Positions 1 through 9,192 of a stretch of DNA of 64,000 nt are shown here, piece after piece; positions within the stretch are counted from its first letter, which is position 1; every line of letters begins with the position of its first letter. The translations under genes were made by a program, and so were the position numbers. The notes under the pieces were generated by a model. The model saw nothing but the letters and a program-made list of their open reading frames with translations. It was not told the DNA's origin and made no database searches. Location: positions 56,972 through 120,971 of the forward strand of contig JAKAKR010000004.1 of NCBI GenBank assembly GCA_021813435.1, given 5' to 3'. This stretch comes from Nanobdellota archaeon. GTDB lineage: Archaea > Nanobdellota > Nanobdellia > Woesearchaeales > UBA9642.

Positions 1-2534
1 TTGGAATCCCAGTTCCTCAAGGATTCACTATCACGACAGAGGTCTGCGCATTGTATTATGAGAATAACAGGAAAGTTCCCGTAGGGCTCAAGGCGCAGGT
101 TGATGCGAATGTCGCGCGATTGGAAAAGACCATGAATGCAAGATTCGGCGATAAGACCAATCCTCTTTTGGTCTCTGTCCGCTCAGGAGCCGCAGCATCA
201 CTTCCTGGAATGATGGATACCATCCTCAATCTCGGAATCAATGACGAGGTTGTGCAGGCGCTCATCAAAAAGACCGGCAATGAGCGATTTGCTTACGATA
301 CATATCGCAGGTTCATCCAGATGTTTGGTGATGTCGTCATGGGTGTTCCCCACCACGACTTTGAGCATGAGATCCAAAAGATCAAGGACAAGCGAAAAGT
401 CCATCATGATATCGACCTTACTGCTGCAGACTTCAAGGAACTCATCGCAAATTATAAGGCATTGGTCCAGAAAGTCACGAAAAAATCATTCCCGCAGGAC
501 CCGCGCGTGCAACTCGACATGGCAATCGAGGCAGTATTCGGTTCATGGAACAATAATCGCGCAATCGCCTACAGGCAACTGAACGATATCACTGGCCTTA
601 AAGGCACTGCAGTCAATGTCCAATCCATGGTCTTTGGAAACATGGGACAGACTTCAGGGACAGGCGTATGCTTTTCACGCAATCCTTCGACTGGAGAGAA
701 CAAATTCTACGGCGAGTACCTCATGAATGCGCAGGGTGAGGATGTTGTTGCAGGAATAAGGACACCGCTTTCAATCCAGGAACTCGAAAAACAGAATCCG
801 CGGGTCTACAAACAGCTTGTGGACATCAAGAACAAACTTGAGCAGCATTTTACTGATATGCAGGATATGGAATTCACCATCCAGGAAGGCAAGCTCTACA
901 TCCTGCAGACCCGCAACGGCAAGAGGACTGCTGCAGCAGCTGTCAGGATCGCTGTTGAAATGGTCAAGGAAAAACTTATTGACAAAAAAACTGCAATCTT
1001 ACGTGTCGAGCCGAATCAACTCGATCAATTGCTGCACAAGCAGATTGATCCCCAGGCTAAGGCAAAAGCAGAACTCATTGCAAAGGGCCTTCCGGCAAGC
1101 CCAGGCGCTGCAGTCGGAAAGATTGTCTTTACTGCTGAACATGCTGAGGAAGCAGCAAAAACAGACAAGGTCATCCTCGTGCGGACAGAGACAAGCCCTG
1201 AAGATCTTATCGGAATGAATGTGAGTCAGGGAATCCTTACTTCGCGCGGCGGAATGACAAGCCATGCAGCAGTTGTTGCGCGTGGCATGGGCAAGTGCTG
1301 CGTCTCAGGATGCCAGGACATTAAGGTCGATGAAAAGGCAAAGACACTCACTGTCGCCGCAAAAAAATTAGTCCTTAAAGAATTTGATGATATTACGCTT
1401 GATGGATCGACTGGCGAAGTGTTCAAGGGATCATTAAATCTCGTCGAGCCGGGCCTTTCAGGGAATTTTGCAACGCTCATGCAATGGGCTGATGAATTCC
1501 GGACATTGAAGATCCGGACAAATGCAGATGTCCCCCGTGATGCAAAAGTGGCGCGAGGATTCGGTGCAGAAGGAATAGGCCTCTGCAGAACAGAGCATAT
1601 GTTCTTTGAGGGTGATCGGATCAAGGCGATGCGCGAAATGATCCTTGCTTCAAACCTCGAGCAGCGCAAGAAGGCACTTGCAAAACTCTTGCCGTACCAG
1701 AAATCAGATTTCAAGGGACTCCTCAAGGAAATGGCTGGACTTCCGGTAACTATCCGATTGCTTGACCCGCCGCTCCACGAATTCCTCCCCAAGGAAAAGA
1801 AGGATATTGATGATCTTGCAAAGGAGATGAAAGTTCCTGCACAACGTATCATTGAGATTTCTGAACACTTGCATGAAGTCAATCCCATGCTCGGACATCG
1901 TGGATGCCGCCTCGGGATAACTTACCCGGAAATAACAGAGATGCAGGTCCAGGCAATCATGGAAGCGGCATGTGAACTCGTCAAGGAAAAAGTTGACGCA
2001 AAGCCGGAAATCATGGTACCGCTCGTCGGAAACATCACAGAATTACAGCACCAGAAAGCGATCATCAAAAAAGTCGCTGAGGAGACTATTGCAAAATACA
2101 AGGTCAAGGTCGATTATATGATCGGAACAATGATTGAGGTTCCGCGTGCAGCACTCACTGCTGACGCGATTGCGACAGAGGCAGAATTCTTCTCATTCGG
2201 AACAAATGATCTCACGCAGATGACACTCGGATTCTCGCGTGATGACATCGGAAAATTCCTTCCTGAATACCTGAAGAAGAATCTTCTTGAGAAGGACCCA
2301 TTCGCAGTCTTGGACCAGACCGGCGTCGGACAATTAGTCCAGATGGCAGTCGAGAAAGGCAGAAAAACGCGGCCAAACATCAAACTCGGGATCTGTGGAG
2401 AGCACGGCGGAGAGCCAAGCTCAGTTGCATTCTGCCACAAGGTTGGCCTGAACTATGTCTCCTGCTCGCCATACCGCGTACCGATCGCACGTCTTGCAGC
2501 AGCACATGCAGCAATAAAGCAAACGAAGAAATAA
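1..2534 (+). CDS. ppdK: Pyruvate, phosphate dikinase (5' truncated by window edge)
   Basis: Frame is open to the window start (GIPVPQGFTITTEVCALYYEN...). PPDK hallmarks: TSRGGMTSHAAVVARGMGK phospho-His motif, GLCRTEHMFF, FFSFGTNDLTQMTLGFSRDD, GICGEHGGEPSS. Confidence 0.97.
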   Translation, partial: GIPVPQGFTITTEVCALYYENNRKVPVGLKAQVDANVARLEKTMNARFGDKTNPLLVSVRSGAAASLPGMMDTILNLGINDEVVQALIKKTGNERFAYDTYRRFIQMFGDVVMGVPHHDFEHEIQKIKDKRKVHHDIDLTAADFKELIANYKALVQKVTKKSFPQDPRVQLDMAIEAVFGSWNNNRAIAYRQLNDITGLKGTAVNVQSMVFGNMGQTSGTGVCFSRNPSTGENKFYGEYLMNAQGEDVVAGIRTPLSIQELEKQNPRVYKQLVDIKNKLEQHFTDMQDMEFTIQEGKLYILQTRNGKRTAAAAVRIAVEMVKEKLIDKKTAILRVEPNQLDQLLHKQIDPQAKAKAELIAKGLPASPGAAVGKIVFTAEHAEEAAKTDKVILVRTETSPEDLIGMNVSQGILTSRGGMTSHAAVVARGMGKCCVSGCQDIKVDEKAKTLTVAAKKLVLKEFDDITLDGSTGEVFKGSLNLVEPGLSGNFATLMQWADEFRTLKIRTNADVPRDAKVARGFGAEGIGLCRTEHMFFEGDRIKAMREMILASNLEQRKKALAKLLPYQKSDFKGLLKEMAGLPVTIRLLDPPLHEFLPKEKKDIDDLAKEMKVPAQRIIEISEHLHEVNPMLGHRGCRLGITYPEITEMQVQAIMEAACELVKEKVDAKPEIMVPLVGNITELQHQKAIIKKVAEETIAKYKVKVDYMIGTMIEVPRAALTADAIATEAEFFSFGTNDLTQMTLGFSRDDIGKFLPEYLKKNLLEKDPFAVLDQTGVGQLVQMAVEKGRKTRPNIKLGICGEHGGEPSSVAFCHKVGLNYVSCSPYRVPIARLAAAHAAIKQTKK

Positions 2535-2544
2535 TGATAGAACA

Positions 2545-2610
2545 ATCAATCTCTTAATGTATCCTTTTTTTTACGATTTTCTTCTGTTTTTTATAGTTTT
2601 TTTCTAATTA
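2545..2610 (+). terminator. T-rich archaeal-type transcription terminator region after ppdK
   Basis: Multiple oligo-T runs (tcctttttttttacgattttcttctgttttttatagtttttttc) directly after the stop codon. Confidence 0.45.
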
Positions 2611-2664
2611 TAATTTTAATAGTAATATCATATTACGATTTTATGATCTATATATCATCTTTTA

Positions 2665-2692
2665 TAGTATCATACTATGAAGTATCATACTA
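2665..2692 (+). promoter_or_regulatory. Tandem palindromic operator-like sites (TAGTATCATACTA, AGTATCATACT)
   Basis: Two near-identical dyads centred 15 bp apart, upstream of the VIT1-like gene. A related core (ATAGTATCATAT) occurs at 3583-3594. Confidence 0.55.
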
Positions 2693-2744
2693 CAGGCGAT
2701 ATATAATCATCACCTTTATTAATTATTGATATCACTACACTGCC

Positions 2745-3527
2745 ATGTCACTCACCCGTAATCTGGAAAAGGCCAAAGATGCATATCTTAATAATGATGT
2801 GCAAGCATCGAAAACAGCGCACACGACATGTTCTTCTGAACAGCATCAAAAATCAGGCCAGTACCTGAAGAGTGCGGTCTATGGCGGACTCGACGGAACA
2901 ATTACAACCTTTGCAGTTGTTGCAGGAGTCGCAGGAGCTGCCCTCTCTGCAAATGTCGTTCTCATCATGGGATTTGCAAATCTTATCGGTGATGGACTCT
3001 CTATGGCGATCGGCGATTATCTGAGCACCAAATCCGAGCGGGAATACCATAAGGCAGAGCGCAGACGCGAAACCTGGGAGTTCGAGAATTATCCTGCAGG
3101 GGAAAAAACCGAGATGGTCGAGATCTACATGCAGAAGGGATACGCGAAAAAAGAGGCCGAGGATATTGTCGCGCGCATGGCACAAAATAAGGAAGCGTTT
3201 GTCGATGTCATGATGGTTGAAGAGCTCGGCATCATGGAGTCAGACGAATCGCCAGTCAAGAATGCACTCGTCACATTTGGATCATTTCTCCTTTTCGGAT
3301 TCATCCCTGTCCTTGCGTTTGTTCTGGCATTATGGATAGGGGTAGCATTCAATGCATTTCTTGTCGCTTCGTTGCTCACGGCGCTCACGCTTTTTGCGCT
3401 TGGCGCATTCAAGACTAAGGTGACTGGAAAGAATTGGTTCTATTCGGGTTTTGAGATGCTTCTTGTCGGAGGAATCGCTGCAGGAGCCGCATACGGCATT
3501 GGCGCACTGGTTGCGCATCTCGTGTGA
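2745..3527 (+). CDS. VIT1/CCC1-family Fe2+/Mn2+ transporter-like membrane protein
   Basis: YGGLDGTITTFAVVAGVAGA...NLIGDGLSMAIGDYLSTKSE is typical of the VIT1/CCC1 family. C-terminal TM helices. Confidence 0.9.
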   Translation: MSLTRNLEKAKDAYLNNDVQASKTAHTTCSSEQHQKSGQYLKSAVYGGLDGTITTFAVVAGVAGAALSANVVLIMGFANLIGDGLSMAIGDYLSTKSEREYHKAERRRETWEFENYPAGEKTEMVEIYMQKGYAKKEAEDIVARMAQNKEAFVDVMMVEELGIMESDESPVKNALVTFGSFLLFGFIPVLAFVLALWIGVAFNAFLVASLLTALTLFALGAFKTKVTGKNWFYSGFEMLLVGGIAAGAAYGIGALVAHLV

Positions 3528-3604
3528 TCATAGCGTAATGACTCTATATACCGTCAACTTTAAATATCGCTATTCTTCTATGATAGTATCATATATGGCG
3601 AGGT

Positions 3605-3871
3605 TTGATCATGGCACAGAAAAAAACCAAACAACAGAAAAATACGGCGCAGAAGAAAGTCTATGTCTCCTCAATCCGTGAAGTGAATTGGGTGCTCTGC
3701 CTAGTGATGTCCATCATTTTTGGATGGTTTGGCGTTGACCGGTTCATCATGGGAAAAGTAGGGACTGGACTGCTCAAATTATTCACCATCGGCGGACTGG
3801 GTATCTGGTGGATTGTCGATATTATTCTTATCGCAACCAAGTATCAGTTCAAGGATATTGCGTGGAGCTGA
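3605..3871 (+). CDS. TM2 domain-containing protein (start more likely 3611)
   Basis: WVLCLVMSIIFGWFGVDRFIMGKVGTGLLKLFTIGGLGIWWIVDIILI matches the TM2 domain pattern (GxxGxDRFYxG...GxxGIWWxxD). Confidence 0.88.
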   Translation: MIMAQKKTKQQKNTAQKKVYVSSIREVNWVLCLVMSIIFGWFGVDRFIMGKVGTGLLKLFTIGGLGIWWIVDIILIATKYQFKDIAWS

Positions 3872-3892
3872 AAAAATCTCGGAGGGAACATT

Positions 3893-4201
3893 ATGGGAAA
3901 ACTAATCCGTGAATTCAAGGAGTTTCTTGAGGAATACAAGGTCATAGGTTTAGCTGTTGCATTCATCATCGGTGCAGCACTCACAGCACTTGTGCAGGCA
4001 TTGGTCAATTTTATTATCATGCCGATTATCACGCCATTCATCCCTGGCGGCGGATGGAAGGATGCAACATTTAGCGCTGGACCGATAGTTATCAGTTGGG
4101 GCGCATTCCTTGCAGCACTCATCAATTTTATCATCATTGCATTCGTCGTATTCCTTATCGCAAAATATATGTTTAAGGAAGAGAAGGTCGCAAAGAAGTA
4201 A
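3893..4201 (+). CDS. mscL: Large-conductance mechanosensitive channel MscL
   Basis: EFKEFLEEYKVIGLAVAFIIGAALTALVQALVNFIIMPIITPFIPGG is an MscL TM1 pattern. Second TM helix and short size fit. Confidence 0.85.
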   Translation: MGKLIREFKEFLEEYKVIGLAVAFIIGAALTALVQALVNFIIMPIITPFIPGGGWKDATFSAGPIVISWGAFLAALINFIIIAFVVFLIAKYMFKEEKVAKK

Positions 4202-4243
4202 ACGATGGTTGCGTTCGCATAGTATTTTTTTCTTTTTTATTCT

Positions 4244-5392
4244 TTATCTTCTATGATATCTTTCAATTTCTTTTTTTAGGTCCAGATACATCGCTGCCCA
4301 GAGCATGCGGGTCTCTGCAGCAAAGAATGGCGAGGAGTAAGGCTTTTTGTTGCGGGTATAGACCTCGATGAATGCGTGATGCGCTGCGATGAGTTGCGTA
4401 TACTGATGCAATGCATCCTGCGCAGAACTTGGCGCAATCATTGCAAGCACCTTGATATATGGCATGGCAAGAAATGTCCAGTGTGCATCCGCTTCCCAAC
4501 CTTGGACAAAAAATTCCTGCCAGATGAATTTTCCTGATCCCTTCCCTTTCTCATATCGCAAGGGGAATGGTTGGTCAAGCCCGCCATTCTGGATTGCCTT
4601 TATTGACTGTCGCATCATCTGTCGATCAGTAATGACAGAAAGCCAATACGGAAAGACATTGCAGTGCGCGGTGAGCGTATCATCATCAGGACTATTCCTG
4701 AAATAATTTCCATTCCAATAATATTTGAGAAGATTTTTTTGCAACGGGTATTTTTTGAGGGTATTGACAAGAACTGTTTTACTCATCATCCTGTTGATTT
4801 TTTCAATCTCAGAAGAGAGCATGCATGCCATGATCATATCATAACATGATGCATATACAATTGCATGATCGCGCATGCCTGAGAACTGGGCGCGCCGTAC
4901 AATTCCGCGACTCTCATCAATGACTTTCTGCTCAAACTTTGCGATTTCAGCATTCAGGAATGCATGATATGCTACAATAATCTTGCGCGCTTTGGCGATC
5001 CGCAGGCTCCTGAAAAAATATGCTACGCTATCCGGACTGTAGATATCAGGGAAGTTGATGCATTTTCCTTTTGGCGTGATAAGAACAGTGATTGCGCCCT
5101 GCGCGCGATACTTTGCTGCAGCATACTCGAGTGTTTTGATAACCCGCTGCGCGTGTCCTATATTGCAGAGCGCCTCTGCGCACATACCAAAATCCCGCGC
5201 ATAGAACTCTGGGTAATTCGAATCTTTTTTTGCGCTGGTCTGGAAATACTGCTTTTCCGCATTCCAGCAGTCATCAATAATCGCATTGCAGATAGTATGG
5301 TCTGTTCCGGGATATTTTTCGAATCCCGCACAGGCTACGCGCATCTTCCTTTTGAACATGCGCAGTCCTTCGGTGATGAGTGCAGGATTCAT
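4244..5392 (-). CDS. Glycoside hydrolase-like (six-hairpin/amylo-alpha-1,6-glucosidase-like) protein
   Basis: 382 aa. YPEFYARDFGMCAEALCNIG...ITVLITPKGKCINFPDIYSPDSVAYF resembles six-hairpin glycosidase folds. Overlaps the start of the upstream GT gene by 4 nt. Confidence 0.55.
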   Translation of the reverse strand: MNPALITEGLRMFKRKMRVACAGFEKYPGTDHTICNAIIDDCWNAEKQYFQTSAKKDSNYPEFYARDFGMCAEALCNIGHAQRVIKTLEYAAAKYRAQGAITVLITPKGKCINFPDIYSPDSVAYFFRSLRIAKARKIIVAYHAFLNAEIAKFEQKVIDESRGIVRRAQFSGMRDHAIVYASCYDMIMACMLSSEIEKINRMMSKTVLVNTLKKYPLQKNLLKYYWNGNYFRNSPDDDTLTAHCNVFPYWLSVITDRQMMRQSIKAIQNGGLDQPFPLRYEKGKGSGKFIWQEFFVQGWEADAHWTFLAMPYIKVLAMIAPSSAQDALHQYTQLIAAHHAFIEVYTRNKKPYSSPFFAAETRMLWAAMYLDLKKEIERYHRR

Positions 5393-6447
5393 TTGTTCTT
5401 GTGCGTCTCGCTTGAGATGATCTCTTCAATTTTTTCGATGATGCGCGCATTCCCCTCAGGATTGTAGGTTGCAAGGCGCGCGGCATACTGCTCGATGCGT
5501 GCGATGAATCGCGTTATGCCGGCGTGTGTCGCACTGTCCTGTATATCCCCATATCCCAGTCTTTTGATTTCAAGTGCATTGAGAATCTGCTCGAACTGCC
5601 CCTTGATGGGGATACAAAGGATCGGTTTGTGCAGGGATATTGCTTCTGAGACAAAAGTAAACCCCCCATTTGCAATGCACGCCTTGCATTCACGGAACTC
5701 CTTAAAGAATCGGTCCTGATTGAATTTGCGATAGGTGATATGATCCTCAACTGCCTCCTTGTTGAATCCGTAGACGATGAATTTCTCATCGATCTTTTGC
5801 AATGCACGGATGAGCTTGGTATTGGTGCTTGAGGTCTGATAGACGAGAATATACTCTTTTGTTGCAGTCTTTGCAACGATGATCTCTTTGCGCAGCACCG
5901 GCGGATAGAGGAAGGTGTTCTGGAATCGGACAGGCTCATAGAAAAACGTAGTGATGAGATGATAATCGATATTGGTGCACCAGAGTCCGACAATAATCCT
6001 GGCTTTGTGATAATCGCGAGCATATTTTGCAGGGACACGATATTTGAGATGGGTTACGGCATGGACATTGCAGAGGCAGATGCTCGGGATGCGCAGCAGC
6101 GTACTGACGACCGTGATTGCATTCTCAAAATCCGTGATGATGATTACAGGTTTGAATCGTTTGACCAGGGTATAGAGTGTAGTGAAATTGTCCTTGCTGT
6201 GCCTGAAGACGATGTTGAGAAATTTTCTTGCAGTGTCGATATCATCGACAGTATTGTCTCGGTACTGGATGGGCGGACCGATGATTGCAGTCACGTCCTT
6301 GAATTCTCTTTTGAGCACTTCATACCCGCGCCTGCTGCTGACCACAATCTTTACCTTGTGCTTCTTCTGCAGTTCCCGGATGATGACTGAACTCCGGACG
6401 ACATGACCCATGCCTTCGCCGGTGATGGAGTAGACGATGCGTGCCAT
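5389..6447 (-). CDS. MJ1255/VC2487-type glycosyltransferase
   Basis: MARIVYSITGEGMGHVVRSSVIIRELQKKHKVKIVVSSRRGYEVL...ANGGFTFVSEAISLHKPILCIPIKGQFEQILNA is a GT-B fold pattern. Confidence 0.82.
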   Translation of the reverse strand: MARIVYSITGEGMGHVVRSSVIIRELQKKHKVKIVVSSRRGYEVLKREFKDVTAIIGPPIQYRDNTVDDIDTARKFLNIVFRHSKDNFTTLYTLVKRFKPVIIITDFENAITVVSTLLRIPSICLCNVHAVTHLKYRVPAKYARDYHKARIIVGLWCTNIDYHLITTFFYEPVRFQNTFLYPPVLRKEIIVAKTATKEYILVYQTSSTNTKLIRALQKIDEKFIVYGFNKEAVEDHITYRKFNQDRFFKEFRECKACIANGGFTFVSEAISLHKPILCIPIKGQFEQILNALEIKRLGYGDIQDSATHAGITRFIARIEQYAARLATYNPEGNARIIEKIEEIISSETHKNK

Positions 6448-6474
6448 GGTGATTGATTATTAGTTTTTTCTCTT

Positions 6475-7530
6475 TTATTCGCCTGTTCTTTTCTTCCGTT
6501 CAATAATGGTCCGTTTCTCCTGATATTTTTTCTCGACAATCTTTGCAGGACTGAACCCGAATATCGCAAGCAGGATCATACCGATCACTCCCCACGCGAG
6601 ATCCTTGATGCGAACCAGAAATGCAAGCGCGACTGCAGCGCTGCCTGATATGCCGATGATTGCAAACGCTGAGACCTGTCCTGCCTCAAGGACGCCGACT
6701 GCCATAGGGATTGGAAAGAGGACTGCCATTCCGATGAATGAGATGATGAAGAATAATTCGACATATCCGAGATGGAGTCCAAGAAGCGTTGTTGCAAGCT
6801 TGTACTCAGCGAACATGACTGCCCAGGAAAATATGCTGATTGCCATGCTGACCATAAATGCTTTCTTGTCATTCTTGTAGAAATCGATCATGATCAGTTC
6901 GATCTCTTCAATCTTATGCTCGAGTTTGATGATGGTCTGATTCTTAATCCTGTTCAGTCCCGATATCTGGAAGAGTCGTAGAAAGAAGTGCCGATTGGTG
7001 AGCATCCGGTAATAGAATATCCCGACGATTGTGACAAAGAGGATTGCGCCAACAATAAGAAATATCTTAAGGCCGATAGGGACAACATAGTGGAGCATGA
7101 CAAGGATTGCGCCGATGATAAAGAGCAACCCTGATGTGGTGGTGTCGATGATCTTGTCGATCATGACTGTTGAGAGCGCCTTGGTGAACTCTGCACCATG
7201 CTCTCCGAGGAGCGCTGCCTGGGTCGGTTCCCCGCCGACGCGCGGACCGGGTGTAAAAAAATTGATTGCAGTCCCAATGATGCGATAATAGAATAATCGG
7301 AGGAATGGCACTTTTATTTCCCGCGAGCGCAGGATGACGTCCCAGCGCCAGGTGAGGACAATAAAGATGCAGGTGACTGCAATGATATAGAGCAGGAGCG
7401 TCGTGGGATTGAAATTTTTATAGACATTAATGATTGCCCGCAGACCATATCCCTTGACGATCACGTACATTGCGGCAAGTCCAATGACTAGGAAGAATAT
7501 CGTGAAAAAGTTTCTCCAGTTGATTTTCAT
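6475..7530 (-). CDS. Lysylphosphatidylglycerol synthase TM-region/UPF0104 flippase-like membrane protein
   Basis: Multiple TM helices; YYRIIGTAINFFTPGPRVGGEPTQAALL and ALAFLVRIKDLAWGVIGMILL are typical of the family. Confidence 0.82.
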   Translation of the reverse strand: MKINWRNFFTIFFLVIGLAAMYVIVKGYGLRAIINVYKNFNPTTLLLYIIAVTCIFIVLTWRWDVILRSREIKVPFLRLFYYRIIGTAINFFTPGPRVGGEPTQAALLGEHGAEFTKALSTVMIDKIIDTTTSGLLFIIGAILVMLHYVVPIGLKIFLIVGAILFVTIVGIFYYRMLTNRHFFLRLFQISGLNRIKNQTIIKLEHKIEEIELIMIDFYKNDKKAFMVSMAISIFSWAVMFAEYKLATTLLGLHLGYVELFFIISFIGMAVLFPIPMAVGVLEAGQVSAFAIIGISGSAAVALAFLVRIKDLAWGVIGMILLAIFGFSPAKIVEKKYQEKRTIIERKKRTGE

Positions 7531-7583
7531 GCCATAGAGCGAAGAGGAACTGCTTTTTTAAAGGTATCGAAAGAACTATTCTA

Positions 7584-7672
7584 CGGGCGTGCGAGGATTT
7601 GAACCCCGGACCTACAGCTTGCTTCTATACCAATAGAAGGCTGTCGCGCTATCCAAGCTGCGCTACACGCCC
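7584..7672 (-). tRNA. tRNA-Arg(TCT) with a 14-nt canonical-position intron (7620-7633)
   Basis: Cloverleaf drawn by hand. Acceptor GGGCGTG/CACGCCC, D stem GCGC/GCGC, anticodon stem ACAGC/GCTGT, T stem CGGGG/CCTCG. The anticodon loop region is 21 nt; removing TTGGTATAGAAGCA after A37 leaves the loop CTTCTAA. Confidence 0.92.
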
Positions 7673-7711
7673 ATGAATTCTTTGAAGACGCATATCGTAT
7701 TTAAAGTTGAT

Positions 7712-7939
7712 TATTTCCTTAGCTGTGTCGAAATCATCATTGCCATCAAAGGATGAGCGGATATTCATCACTCATCACATGCTTAGGGAATTGAATTAAA
7801 CAAAGAATTTGTTTAACTTCCTGAAAATCTTTAATTTTTTTGACAATAGAACTGAGCATATCGAATGTTCTTTCTGGTTTGAGCGAATAGATGGCAACCG
7901 GAGTGAAGCGAGGATGATTTCGACATAGCTTATTTCCTT
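7712..7939. mobile_element. MITE-like element: 18-bp terminal inverted repeats flanked by a 9-bp direct repeat
   Basis: TIRs AGCTGTGTCGAAATCATC (7721-7738) and GATGATTTCGACATAGCT (7913-7930), 17/18 complementary. Immediately flanked by TATTTCCTT at 7712-7720 and 7931-7939. Internal 9-bp hairpin TTAAACAAA-GAA-TTTGTTTAA (7796-7816). No internal ORF. Confidence 0.75.
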
Positions 7940-8014
7940 TCTGTTCTTTTTACGGGATAAATAATTTGTTTTGGTTTTGTACGTATTGCATAAGACGTCT
8001 ACACTAGATTTATG

Positions 8015-8088
8015 TACTTACTATGTAAGTATTTTTTAAATTTTATTTATACGAATACTTAAAATCATTACTACTTACATCGTAAGTA
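8015..8088. repeat. Pair of identical-arm dyads TACTTAC-N3-GTAAGTA
   Basis: TACTTACtatGTAAGTA (8015-8031) and TACTTACatcGTAAGTA (8072-8088), 57 bp apart. Confidence 0.8.
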
Positions 8089-8146
8089 TTCTTCTTTTGA
8101 GGAGTATGGTGGCTATCATGCAGCGGTCTCTGGTCATTACTGTTTC

Positions 8147-8407
8147 CTAATTTTCTTTTGAACTCTTCTTAGTTGCGATTATCCGAGAATTCTCAACACT
8201 GGTATCGACAACCTTGTTTTGCGCGTACAATTCCTCAAGGATATCCCATGCATGCTCGCGCGTATCATGATCACCATGCTTGATGAAATGATACAGCCGA
8301 TCAATCTTTTCTTGATGGCTCACTAATTCTTCAACCTCTTCAAGGATATCCTTTCGGTCCTTGGATATTGGGGACGGTGCATCCGCAACATCGGATTCGA
8401 GATTCAT
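8147..8407 (-). CDS. Uncharacterised small protein (86 aa), translationally overlapping the nucleoside phosphorylase gene
   Basis: 4-nt overlap with the upstream gene (8404-8407); charged, helical sequence. Confidence 0.6.
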   Translation of the reverse strand: MNLESDVADAPSPISKDRKDILEEVEELVSHQEKIDRLYHFIKHGDHDTREHAWDILEELYAQNKVVDTSVENSRIIATKKSSKEN

Positions 8408-9192
8408 TTTCGCCTCCGAAGATCTTTCTTCAATATGTCTAGTGCAAGAGTATAGATTTGATGCATTCCAGATTTTGTGTCAATACGATGAAAATCTGGC
8501 TTCCAGACAAGATCCGCAAGAGAATCACTGACGACGAACATTGCAGCCATTTCGATATGATGGTACTGCGCTACTGCAAAGAGCGCTGATGCCTCCATCT
8601 CGACAGTAAGTACACCCTGTTTTTGGTATTGTTTTACTTCTGCGACAGTCTCGCGATAAGGTGCGTCTATAGTCCATGACGTACCCTTTTTGTAATAGAG
8701 ATTTTTTTTACGAAGGTATGACTCAATTTTTGTTGTTAATGTTTGTGAAGGATAAGCATATTTTGAGGATTTAAGATAATGGAATGACGTTCCTTCGTCG
8801 CGAATGGCGCGAGTACATAACACCAAATCCCCTGGTTTGATCGCGTGTTGCAGTGTTCCGGCAGTGCCAATTGCAATATACGCTTTGGTGCCTAATGCAA
8901 TCGATTCTTCGATAGCAGTTACAATAGCAGGACTTCCAATACCTGTATTCCCAAGAATCCCAATTTGATTCTGTGATTCCTTAAGAAGATATAATTTTCC
9001 TCCAAATGCATTATGTTCACTAATTCGGTGATGTTCCTTGACATAATCCATCAATGAATCGCTATAGCAAATAATAATTGCTTTTGGAGCACGAACAAAC
9101 GGAACCCTCCTGTTTTTTTTCATATATTGTAAGAATTTTTTTGCAGTAAAAAAGGAATCTCTTACGTGTTTGTTCTTATAGTTCGGCAACAC
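8404..9192 (-). CDS. Purine/uridine nucleoside phosphorylase family protein
   Basis: GILGNTGIGSPAIVTAIEESIALGTKAYIAIGTAGTL...VLTVEMEASALFAVAQYHHIEMAAMFVVSDSLAD is the PNP_UDP_1 pattern. Confidence 0.88.
   Translation of the reverse strand: MLPNYKNKHVRDSFFTAKKFLQYMKKNRRVPFVRAPKAIIICYSDSLMDYVKEHHRISEHNAFGGKLYLLKESQNQIGILGNTGIGSPAIVTAIEESIALGTKAYIAIGTAGTLQHAIKPGDLVLCTRAIRDEGTSFHYLKSSKYAYPSQTLTTKIESYLRKKNLYYKKGTSWTIDAPYRETVAEVKQYQKQGVLTVEMEASALFAVAQYHHIEMAAMFVVSDSLADLVWKPDFHRIDTKSGMHQIYTLALDILKKDLRRRK

Noticed and set aside
1226-1888. 220-aa minus-strand ORF inside ppdK
   Set aside because: Antisense shadow of a strongly coding PPDK frame; composition (S/R/F-rich) is typical of spurious ORFs.
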